DNA of 5,352 nt from Deinococcales bacterium (lineage in GTDB: Bacteria; Deinococcota; Deinococci; Deinococcales; Deinococcaceae): positions 1 through 5,352 of the forward strand of contig JACMOA010000076.1 of NCBI GenBank assembly GCA_014378225.1. Direction: 5' to 3'. The position numbers and the translations under genes were made by a program. This document shows positions 1 to 4,915 of the stretch, in pieces (position 1 is the stretch's first letter; every line of letters starts with the position of its first letter). The notes under the pieces are model-generated. The model was given only the letters and a program-made list of their open reading frames with translations. It was not told the origin of the DNA and did no database searches.

Positions 1-593
1 ACCACATGCACCGGATGCGTTTTCTCGAGCTGGAGGGCCACGTTAAACAAATTGTTGTTACGCTCGCGGTAGGTGTCGCCCTTTACCAGTCCAGCCACCT
101 GCACAAACTGGGGTTCGGTAATTTTGGCAATGGGTCCCAGCGCGGTGGGGTAAGTCTGTCCGGTGCGCTCGAGCGCAATAGTCAGTCCCCACTTCCCCGC
201 CAGCACCCGCAGCGCGTCCAGCAGTTCACGGGGGTTCTTACCCTGCGGCAAAAAGAAATGTCCCACAAAAAAGGCGCTCGAGTCGGCCTGCAAACCGTCC
301 ATTTTGGCTTCCTCGAGATAGCGTTTCCACAGCCCTCTAGGAATGTCAGTCATGATGCCACAGCCGTCGCCCTCACCGCGCACCTCACCCGAACGGTGGG
401 CCATCTGGGTCAGCGCGTCCAGAGTCCGCATCACGTTGCCGTGGGTGGCCTCGCCAGTTTTACGAATATTGGCGATAATGCCGCAAGCGTCGTATCCCAG
501 TTCATCAAAGCTGCCTGGAAACTGTGGCTCGAGCTGGGCGCGTAAGGCTTGGCGGTAAAGACTCTCGGCACTGCTGTTTTGCTGATACGACAT
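1..593 (-). CDS. gltB: Glutamate synthase (GOGAT) large subunit, N-terminal 197 residues; cut by window edge
   Basis: The minus strand reads from ATG at 593 through the window edge without a stop (197 codons). The product resembles the class II (Ntn) glutamine amidotransferase domain of the glutamate synthase large subunit, which releases ammonia from glutamine and channels it to 2-oxoglutarate to make glutamate in the cytoplasm. Seen: a start of about 36 residues, then DACGIIANI with Cys37, matching the family pattern of a short propeptide removed to expose an N-terminal catalytic Cys. Next come the HGNVMRTLDALTQMAHR segment (residues 51-67), GEGDGCGIMTDIP (73-85), and an FFVGHFFLPQG strand (108-118). 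The start is supported by a GAGGTGA ribosome site just upstream. It is divergent from spoVS. FMN and iron-sulfur domains would lie outside the window, so a stand-alone amidotransferase subunit (split GOGAT) cannot be excluded. Confidence 0.85.
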   Translation of the reverse strand, partial: MSYQQNSSAESLYRQALRAQLEPQFPGSFDELGYDACGIIANIRKTGEATHGNVMRTLDALTQMAHRSGEVRGEGDGCGIMTDIPRGLWKRYLEEAKMDGLQADSSAFFVGHFFLPQGKNPRELLDALRVLAGKWGLTIALERTGQTYPTALGPIAKITEPQFVQVAGLVKGDTYRERNNNLFNVALQLEKTHPVHV

Positions 594-795
594 GTTCACC
601 TCAAAAAATGGGGGTAGTGAGGGAGAGCGCCGAGAGATGCAGGCACTTTCGGGTGCTCGAGGGGTGGGGTTCTCGGTGCGGGGGGGGCTAGAGGAGAGGT
701 CTGGTGTGAACTCGAGGGATGCGGAGAACGCTGGAGCGTGCCGGAAATCGAGTGGGGATAGGGTCGCATTTGCGTACTCTTCACACCATTTGATA
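594..795 (-). promoter_or_regulatory. Long C-rich, G-poor 5' leader of gltB
   Basis: This is the roughly 200-nt leader between the predicted gltB promoter and its ATG. In the 110 nt at 601-710 the transcribed RNA would have 53 C and only 15 G, with a run of 8 C (opposite 680-687) and few strong stems. High C over G in an unstructured leader is the classic signature of Rho loading (rut) sites, so Rho-dependent control of gltB is possible; this is inference. The only matched arms I see are 8 bp (703-710 with 780-787). The last bases carry the GAGGTGA ribosome site. A 62-codon GTG-initiated frame crosses the leader and stops inside that site, but it lacks its own ribosome site and looks like low-complexity Pro/Ser/His, so I do not call it a gene. 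Confidence 0.45.
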
Positions 796-801
796 GGGGG
801 T

Positions 802-829
802 ATTATACAGGGCTTCCCCCATTTTTCAA
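802..829 (-). promoter_or_regulatory. Predicted sigma-A promoter of gltB
   Basis: Reading the minus strand, TTGAAA (824-829, 5/6 to TTGACA) is followed after 16 nt by a perfect TATAAT (802-807). Transcription would start near 795, giving a leader of about 200 nt before gltB. It is the best promoter match in the window and is correctly oriented. No operator is recognisable beside it. Confidence 0.7.
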
Positions 830-1124
830 TCGGGAAGAAACGGAGGTTTTGGGCCTCGAGCACAGTTTTAAACTCATTGGGAGGTTTGGGCAACTTCAAT
901 GCTCCAGCGATGTGCTTTGAATAGCTCAGTTAACTTAAAATATCCTAAAAACTAAAATCTTGTGGCGTAATTCTGCATTTTGTACTAAAAATATCAAACA
1001 GTGTGTCAGGAGTGATGCTCGAGGTCGCCTAGACTTCTTCCATTTCAGCAACCTGCTAAGATGAGAGCACCCTGGCGAACGCCTCGAGCGTTTCCCCTTC
1101 CTCCCTTTTGCTCGAGGTCTCCCT
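830..1124. promoter_or_regulatory. Divergent gltB/spoVS intergenic region with AT-rich core
   Basis: This stretch of about 300 bp lies between the gltB promoter and the spoVS start. It contains an AT-rich patch (about 925-1010) unlike the rest of the window, the usual look of promoter DNA. It also carries four CTCGAG sites (855, 1018, 1083, 1111). A possible extended -10 (TGCTAAGAT, 1054-1062) lies nearer spoVS but has no good -35. I see no protein-coding gene, RNA gene or riboswitch here. Confidence 0.5.
930..958 (+). promoter_or_regulatory. Candidate spoVS promoter
   Basis: TTAACT (930-935, 4/6 to the -35 consensus) is separated by 17 nt from TAAAAT (953-958, 5/6 to the -10 consensus). Transcription would start near 965 and leave a leader of about 160 nt. 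The AT-rich surroundings offer other weak pairs, for example TTGAAT (917-922) with TATCCT (941-946), so the exact promoter is uncertain. Confidence 0.35.
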
Positions 1125-1472
1125 ATGGAAATGCCCAGGTTCGTGGAAACGCCCAAGTTCGTGGAAATTCTGAGGGTTTCAGCCAAATCACGTCCCAACG
1201 CGGTGGCCGGGGCCATTACCGCGCTACTGCGCTCAGGTGGCGTTCTCGAAATTCAGGCTATCGGCCCCACAGCGGTGAATCAGGCGGTCAAAGCACTGGC
1301 TATTGCGCGGGGCTACCTCGAGGCTGAGCGGCTCGATTTAAATGTTCGTCCCAGCTTCGTCAAACTCGAGCTGGAGGGTGAAGAGCGCACCGCTGTCAAT
1401 TTTAGTGTCCGCGTGGTGCGGCTCGAGGAAACTTCGCTCGAAGACACTCAAAAAGATTTACGGACTCCGTAA
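1125..1472 (+). CDS. spoVS: SpoVS-family protein (stage V sporulation protein S-like, Alba-like fold)
   Basis: The 115-residue product matches the SpoVS family along nearly its whole length. It has ILRVSAKSRPNAVAGAI at about residues 15-31, VLEIQAIGPTAVNQAVKALAIARGYLE at about 40-66, and RPSFVKLELEGEERTAVNF near the C-terminus. In Bacillus the family affects septation and spore-coat assembly; members also occur in non-sporulating Thermus-group bacteria, where the role is unsettled. The small Alba-like fold suggests nucleic-acid or protein binding. The start at 1125 is supported by GAGGT (1114-1118) 6 nt upstream. Family members usually begin about MExLKVSAKS and have about 86 residues; here an in-frame duplication adds some 12 N-terminal residues and there is an acidic tail of about 17 residues. 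A GTG at 1161 would give the canonical N-terminus but has no ribosome site. It is followed by a strong terminator. Confidence 0.9.
   Translation: MEMPRFVETPKFVEILRVSAKSRPNAVAGAITALLRSGGVLEIQAIGPTAVNQAVKALAIARGYLEAERLDLNVRPSFVKLELEGEERTAVNFSVRVVRLEETSLEDTQKDLRTP
1131..1166 (+). repeat. 18-nt in-frame tandem duplication at the spoVS N-terminus
   Basis: Units ATGCCCAGGTTCGTGGAA (1131-1148) and ACGCCCAAGTTCGTGGAA (1149-1166) agree at 16 of 18 positions and encode MPRFVE and TPKFVE. The second unit ends exactly where the conserved family sequence (ILRVSAKS) begins. Each unit holds a potential GTG start (1143 and 1161). The duplication appears to have extended the protein upstream of its ancestral start. 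Confidence 0.75.
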
Positions 1473-1532
1473 GTTACCCATCCCTGCCTAGTCCCTTCAC
1501 CCATCCCCTCGAGCGGAGCTGTTAAACTAAAT

Positions 1533-1561
1533 CACGGTGTCCGCAGACGCCGTGTTTTTTT
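1533..1561 (+). terminator. Strong intrinsic terminator after spoVS
   Basis: A 9-bp stem (CACGGTGTC at 1533-1541 with GACGCCGTG at 1546-1554, one G-T wobble) closes a CGCA loop and is followed by seven T (1555-1561). It lies 60 nt after the spoVS stop. It also rules out reading purA from an upstream in-frame GTG at 1537, which would sit inside the stem. Confidence 0.9.
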
Positions 1562-1610
1562 GGGTTTTCTTGGTTTTTATTTTGCCCCCAGAACACGCGC
1601 CAACCCCGGC

Positions 1611-1623
1611 CTCGAGACTCGAG
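1611..1623. repeat. Doubled CTCGAG in the purA leader
   Basis: Two CTCGAG hexamers (1611-1616 and 1618-1623) are separated by one A, the closest spacing in the window. They lie 27 nt before the purA start codon, just upstream of its ribosome site (AGAGGT, 1641-1646). Whether the pair has a regulatory role is unknown. Confidence 0.6.
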
Positions 1624-1650
1624 CGGGACTGCGGCTTTAAAGAGGTCAGG

Positions 1651-2865
1651 ATGTCAGGAATCGCTATTTTGGGTGCACAGTGGGGAGACGAAGGCAAGGG
1701 CAAAATTACCGATTTTCTCGCGCCAGATGCACATTATGTGGTGCGCTTTCAGGGTGGTGCCAACGCGGGCCATACAGTCAACGCGGGAGGGAAAACCTTC
1801 AAACTCAACCTGCTGCCCAGTGGCGTGCTACATGAAGGTACGGTCAGTGTATTGGGCGACGGTATGGTGATTGACCCCTGGAAGTTCATTGAAGAGCGCA
1901 AAACCCTGCTCGAGGGCGGATTAAACCCTCTACTTCTTATCTCAGACCGCGCCCACTTGGTGTTACCGCATCACAAATCGGTGGACAGTAAAAAGGATTT
2001 TGTGGGAACCACCGGGCGCGGCATCGGTCCCGCTTACGCAGACCGGGCGCGGCGGGTGGGCATTCGCGCCGGAGACCTCGAGCACGACGGCATCTTGCTC
2101 GAAGCACTGGGCCGCCTGATTGAAGCCAAGCCCAACTCCACCGCTGAGGTGGGTTGGGTGAGTGCAGCCAAGGCGCTCGAGGACATGCAACCCATTCGTG
2201 AAGCGCTGCTGCCGTTTGTGCAGGACACCGGAAAGCTGCTGCGCGGGGCAGTCAAGGCGGGGCGTAACATCTTGTTCGAGGGGGCGCAGGCCACGCTGCT
2301 GGACCTCAATTACGGTACTTACCCGTATGTCACCAGTTCGCACCCCTCGGTGGGCGGCATTCTGGTGGGAACCGGAGTGAGCCACAAGGCGCTGAACAAA
2401 GTTTATGGCGTAGCCAAAGCCTTCAACACCAGGGTAGGTCACGGACCCTTTCTAACCGAAGTTTTTGGACCGATGGAACACCGTCTGCGTGGCGACGGCT
2501 CTCAGCCCTGGGACGAGTTCGGCACCACCACTGGGCGGGCGCGTCGGGTGGGCTGGCTGGACCTCGAGCTGTTGCGTTACGCCGTTGACCTGAACGGTCT
2601 GGATGGTCTGGTCATCAACAAGATGGACGTGCTGTGTGGCCTCGAGACGGTTCCGGTGTGTACCGGGTATGGCAGCAGCGGTGAGGCCATCCTGAAGCAG
2701 ATGAAGGGCTGGGACAGCGTGGAAGGTTGCTCGAGCCGAGAAACCCTACCGAGTGCCGCGCAGGCATATCTGGACCTGGTAGAAGAGCAAACTGGATGCC
2801 CAGTGGTTATTTTTTCCTGTGGTCCAGAGCGTGAGAAAACCTATGGTTCGGTAAGCTGGGTTTAA
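1651..2865 (+). CDS. purA: Adenylosuccinate synthetase
   Basis: This 404-residue cytoplasmic enzyme joins IMP and aspartate using GTP, the first committed step to AMP. Seen: GAQWGDEGKGK (residues 8-18) with Asp13, and FQGGANAGHTV with His41, both at the same positions as the catalytic pair in E. coli. Also present are VGTTGRGIGPAYADR (about 118-132), FEGAQATLLDLNYGTYPYVTS (from 209), the arginine loop GTTTGRARRVGW (291-302), and INKMD (322-326) for guanine recognition. It is about 28 residues shorter than the E. coli enzyme but no motif is lost. The start at 1651 has AGAGGT 4 nt upstream; an in-frame extension to 1537 would begin inside the preceding terminator and adds nothing conserved. No clear promoter lies between that terminator and the start. 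Five of its six CTCGAG sites encode Leu-Glu. Confidence 0.97.
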   Translation: MSGIAILGAQWGDEGKGKITDFLAPDAHYVVRFQGGANAGHTVNAGGKTFKLNLLPSGVLHEGTVSVLGDGMVIDPWKFIEERKTLLEGGLNPLLLISDRAHLVLPHHKSVDSKKDFVGTTGRGIGPAYADRARRVGIRAGDLEHDGILLEALGRLIEAKPNSTAEVGWVSAAKALEDMQPIREALLPFVQDTGKLLRGAVKAGRNILFEGAQATLLDLNYGTYPYVTSSHPSVGGILVGTGVSHKALNKVYGVAKAFNTRVGHGPFLTEVFGPMEHRLRGDGSQPWDEFGTTTGRARRVGWLDLELLRYAVDLNGLDGLVINKMDVLCGLETVPVCTGYGSSGEAILKQMKGWDSVEGCSSRETLPSAAQAYLDLVEEQTGCPVVIFSCGPEREKTYGSVSWV

Positions 2866-3131
2866 ACGGCACGAAAGCCCTCCGTTTCGGGGTTCTATGA
2901 CCATTGCAGCAACTGGCCATCAAAACTCGATTAGCGGCAAGCCACGCCGAGACCCAGGTCCTCGCCCCACATTAGGCACCGGGCCTCAAAGTCGGCCCAG
3001 GTTTGCTGGCCATGTACAGCAGGCTCGCCCTAGCTGAGGCGTTTGAGGTTGGGGCTGTTCAGCACCATAATCATGAAGACAGTTTAAAGAGAGGTCTTGG
3101 TCTGAACGGCACCTAGCGGACCAAACCGCTG

Positions 3132-3166
3132 TCTTGAGCAAAGCGGCACCTATCGGGCCTGCTCGC
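3132..3166 (+). repeat. 35-nt hairpin-forming repeat, copy 1 (upstream of folE)
   Basis: This segment matches 4041-4075 at 31 of 35 positions in the same orientation. GAGCA (3136-3140) pairs with TGCTC (3160-3164), and GGC (3145-3147) can pair with GCC (3157-3159) inside. A related core, AACGGCACCTA, also sits in the loop of the neighbouring inverted repeat at 3097-3124. It is not part of any recognised gene and may belong to a dispersed family of small structured repeats. Confidence 0.7.
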
Positions 3167-3168
3167 CT

Positions 3169-3200
3169 CGAAAAAATCTTGAAACATACAAGATTTTTCG
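3169..3200. other. A/T-rich 12-bp inverted repeat, possible terminator-like hairpin
   Basis: CGAAAAAATCTTG (3169-3181) pairs with CAAGATTTTTCG (3189-3200) over 12 bp with one bulged A and a 7-nt loop. It starts three bases after repeat copy 1. The A-tract and T-tract are both inside the stem, so it could act weakly in either direction or be a protein-binding site. It is less GC-rich than a normal intrinsic terminator. Confidence 0.45.
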
Positions 3201-3384
3201 GATTCCGCATTACAACAATCAAAAGCCAGTTGCTTACTATCCCAGCACGCTCGAGCGCTGAGAACACGCCTAATTCTCACAGTTGTACGGCAAAGCCTCT
3301 TACAGTCCTCAGAAGGTCTTAATCCTAAACTACCGTCTACTCGAGGGCATATGCACGCCCTTTGGATTGACTTTAGGAGACTAG

Positions 3385-3975
3385 ATGACCTTAGCACTGG
3401 ACAAAAAAACCGCGTCCCTGGCTGACTTAACCCATTCCTGGCTCGAGACCATCGGCGAAGACCCCCACCGGGAAGGGCTGCTCAAAACCCCTCAGCGGGT
3501 GGAAAAAGCCTGGGAGTACATGACCGGGGGCTATGGTCAAGTGCTCGAAATTGTGGCTAACGACGCAGTGTTCGAGGCCGAGGGCGACGGGATGGTGGTG
3601 GTCAAGGACATCGAGTTTTACAGCATGTGTGAACACCATATGCTTCCCTTTTTCGGGCGGGCGCACATTGGGTATATTCCAGACCAGAAAATTCTGGGTC
3701 TGTCCAAATTTGCTCGCATCACCGACATGTACTCGAGGCGCTTGCAGGTTCAGGAGCGTATTACCGGACAGATTTCAGCCGCTATTCAGGAACTGCTCGA
3801 GCCAAAAGGTGTGGCCGTGGTGCTCGAGGGTGTACACCTGTGCATGGCCATGCGTGGGGTACAAAAACAGCAGTCCAGCACTACTACCTCAAGCATGTTG
3901 GGCGCGTTCCGCGAAGACGCCCGCACTCGAGCGGAGTTTATGGAAAATATTGGACACCGCTTCTCAACACGGTAA
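3385..3975 (+). CDS. folE: GTP cyclohydrolase I
   Basis: The 196-residue cytoplasmic zinc enzyme converts GTP to 7,8-dihydroneopterin triphosphate, the entry to folate and, in many bacteria, to queuosine-type deazapurines. Seen: [23 protein letters not shown] (about residues 24-46), [20 protein letters not shown] with Cys82 and His85 as zinc ligands and His84 catalytic, GLSKFARI and [11 protein letters not shown], then [14 protein letters not shown] with Cys153 as third ligand. The spacing from Cys82 to Cys153 equals that of Cys110 and Cys181 in E. coli, so this is the zinc-dependent type IA form and appears complete. The N-terminus is shorter than in E. coli. The start has TAGGAG at 3374-3379, 5 nt upstream. 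It appears monocistronic, with hairpin repeats on both sides and its own terminator. Confidence 0.97.
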   Translation: MTLALDKKTASLADLTHSWLETIGEDPHREGLLKTPQRVEKAWEYMTGGYGQVLEIVANDAVFEAEGDGMVVVKDIEFYSMCEHHMLPFFGRAHIGYIPDQKILGLSKFARITDMYSRRLQVQERITGQISAAIQELLEPKGVAVVLEGVHLCMAMRGVQKQQSSTTTSSMLGAFREDARTRAEFMENIGHRFSTR

Positions 3976-3994
3976 GTCGCGGCGATAGCCGCTC

Positions 3995-4082
3995 TGCAAA
4001 CGTCAAACGCTTGGATGTTTTCAGCATTCGACGTTTGACATCTTGAGCAGAACGGCACCTTCCGGGCCTGCTCGCGTTTGCA
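3995..4082 (+). other. Predicted three-way-junction RNA structure in the folE 3' region
   Basis: An outer stem TGCAAACG (3995-4002) with CGTTTGCA (4075-4082) encloses two hairpins. The first is long: GTCAAACG (4002-4009) with CGTTTGAC (4032-4039), continued by TTGGATG (4011-4017) with CATTCGA (4025-4031). That makes 15 bp with two G-U pairs, one bulged C and a 7-nt loop, the first base shared with the outer stem. The second is the 35-nt repeat hairpin (4045-4073). The G-U pairs would be A-C mismatches on the other strand, favouring a plus-strand RNA. A small GCGGC-GATA-GCCGC hairpin (3979-3992) precedes it and the terminator follows directly. It could be a 3'-UTR stability element or the source of a small RNA; no known RNA family is recognised. 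Confidence 0.5.
4041..4075 (+). repeat. 35-nt hairpin-forming repeat, copy 2 (downstream of folE)
   Basis: This is a direct copy of 3132-3166 with four substitutions. The outer stem is one pair longer if drawn as GAGCAG (4045-4050) with CTGCTC (4068-4073). An alternative inner stem pairs GGC/CC with GG/GCC around a TTCC loop. Together the two copies bracket folE, 909 bp apart. Confidence 0.7.
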
Positions 4083-4101
4083 GCCTCGCAAGAGGCTTTT
4101 T
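4082..4101 (+). terminator. Intrinsic terminator of folE
   Basis: AGCCTC (4082-4087) pairs with GAGGCT (4092-4097) around a GCAA tetraloop, with T at 4097-4101. It ends the folE transcript about 125 nt after the stop codon. The T-run touches the stop codon of the converging metallophosphoesterase gene. On the minus strand the stem has no T-run after it, so it should act mainly for folE. Confidence 0.85.
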
Positions 4102-4802
4102 CAGATGTTCACCGTTTCGCTCTCCACCCTTGAGCCTGTTTTTTCGCTTGCGGGAGCCAGTTCCACCACCCGGTAGCCGTAGGCATTAACCACTCGAGTG
4201 CCTTCCGGTGTGGTGTACTCGAGTTTGCGGCCTTCGTATTCGTGGATATGACCATGAACGACCAAGCGCGGTTTGAAGTGAGCGATAAATTTGGTCATCT
4301 CCACACAACCCCGGTGGGCAAAATCGCTTCCGGCGTGTGGCCCCAGGGGTGGCGCGTGGGTTAGTAAAATGTCCAGTGGACGCTTTCCTGCCAGTTTGCG
4401 GAGCCTGAGCTGCCACGCCAGTTTTGCAAATCCGTGCCACGCCTCGAGCGGGGTGTACTGCCCTTCCCCTTTTTCGCGGTATTTTGGTGCGCCGCCCCAG
4501 CCTGCGACCACCAGACCTCCCACCTCGAGCACCTTGCCGTGCAGGTTGGTCACGCCGCCGGGGTCGGAACTCACTCCATTCTCAATCAACTTTTCGTTGC
4601 CATGATTTCCCGGCACGTAAAGCACTGGTCGCGGCAGTTTGGTGGCCACGAACTCGAGGTAAGAACCCGCCAAATCACCCGCTCCCAGCACCATGTCCAC
4701 TTCGGGAATGTCTCGAGGAAAGCTCGAGCGGTACACGAACGGGTGTTCAAAGTCCGCAATCAGCATCAGGCGGGTGGGGGGGATTGGAGAAGGTGAATTC
4801 AT
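4101..4802 (-). CDS. Metallophosphoesterase family protein
   Basis: The 233-residue product has the calcineurin-like phosphoesterase motif set in order: LMLIADFEH (12-20), LGAGDLAG (39-46), VPGNHGNE (63-70), ILLTHAPP (144-151), and VVHGHIHEY (180-188) with His184 and His186 as metal ligands. No signal peptide or membrane segment is seen, so it is probably cytoplasmic. The substrate cannot be read from sequence; relatives hydrolyse phosphomono- or diesters. Odd points: the first motif reads D17-F-E19-H20 instead of Asp-x-His, and the usual Asp after GDxx is absent. The ATG at 4802 has no clear ribosome site and is immediately preceded by an inverted repeat; Met13 is an alternative start that keeps all motifs. 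Residues 7-9 are encoded across a run of seven C. It converges on folE. Confidence 0.85.
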   Translation of the reverse strand: MNSPSPIPPTRLMLIADFEHPFVYRSSFPRDIPEVDMVLGAGDLAGSYLEFVATKLPRPVLYVPGNHGNEKLIENGVSSDPGGVTNLHGKVLEVGGLVVAGWGGAPKYREKGEGQYTPLEAWHGFAKLAWQLRLRKLAGKRPLDILLTHAPPLGPHAGSDFAHRGCVEMTKFIAHFKPRLVVHGHIHEYEGRKLEYTTPEGTRVVNAYGYRVVELAPASEKTGSRVESETVNI

Positions 4803-4821
4803 CTGTGGCTCGGACCCACAG
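4803..4821 (-). promoter_or_regulatory. Inverted repeat abutting the metallophosphoesterase start codon
   Basis: On the minus strand CTGTGG and CCACAG form a 6-bp stem around a 7-nt loop, and the ATG begins at the next base. No purine-rich ribosome site is present in its place. It could fold over the initiation region or bind a protein; it may equally be chance. Confidence 0.35.
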
Positions 4822-4915
4822 TGTATCAGCTCGAGTGTGTGTGAAAGGCGAGAAGGGGTTTAATTTAGGTCCATAAACTAAACGGGCTAGGCCAGATTTG
4901 CTTGATTTAACCTGT

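Larger units (their letters stand above)
2866..3384. other. Gene-free, hairpin-rich spacer between purA and folE
   Basis: These 519 bp hold no reading frame that resembles a protein; frames of 60-95 codons on both strands have no recognisable sequence and no ribosome site. The left part (2866-3090) is featureless except for weak overlapping inverted repeats just after purA (AAACGG 2864-2869 with CCGTTT 2882-2887), without a T-run, so no convincing purA terminator. From 3097 on, inverted repeats follow closely: TTGGTC/GACCAA (3097-3124), the 35-nt repeat (3132-3166), an A/T-rich stem (3169-3200), CGCTCGAGCG (3248-3257), TGAGAA/TTCTCA (3259-3279), and AGGGC/GCCCT (about 3344-3361). No clear folE promoter is visible. 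The stretch 2736-3249 is also the longest without CTCGAG. Confidence 0.6.

Noticed and set aside
596..784. 62-codon minus-strand frame in the gltB leader, as a possible leader peptide
   Set aside because: It starts with GTG without a ribosome site, is low-complexity Pro/Ser/His from the C-rich tract, and has no run of a regulatory amino acid. Its stop overlaps the gltB ribosome site, which is worth remembering but is not enough.
592..924. Plus-strand 110-codon frame over the gltB leader and promoter
   Set aside because: It runs antisense through the leader and promoter, is Gly/Arg/Ser-rich from the base bias, and has no ribosome site or family similarity.
1537..1650. In-frame 38-residue N-terminal extension of purA from a GTG at 1537
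   Set aside because: The GTG lies inside the stem of the spoVS terminator, the extension has no family similarity, and the ATG at 1651 has a good ribosome site and gives exact catalytic residue numbering.
2864..2896. Intrinsic terminator just after purA
   Set aside because: Several short mutually exclusive stems are possible (AAACGG/CCGTTT, CGAAA/TTTCG, CCC/GGG) but none is strong and no T-run follows.
3367..3372. TTGACT as a -35 element before folE
   Set aside because: It lies 13 nt before the ATG and overlaps the ribosome-site region, leaving no place for a -10.
3200..3384. A folate (THF) or preQ1 riboswitch upstream of folE
   Set aside because: I looked because of the pathway, but found no conserved core of either class; only short simple inverted repeats are present.
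2986..3397. Minus-strand frames of 93-94 codons between purA and folE, as possible genes or a decayed transposase
   Set aside because: They overlap each other in different frames, resemble no family I know, have no ribosome sites, and run through the inverted repeats.
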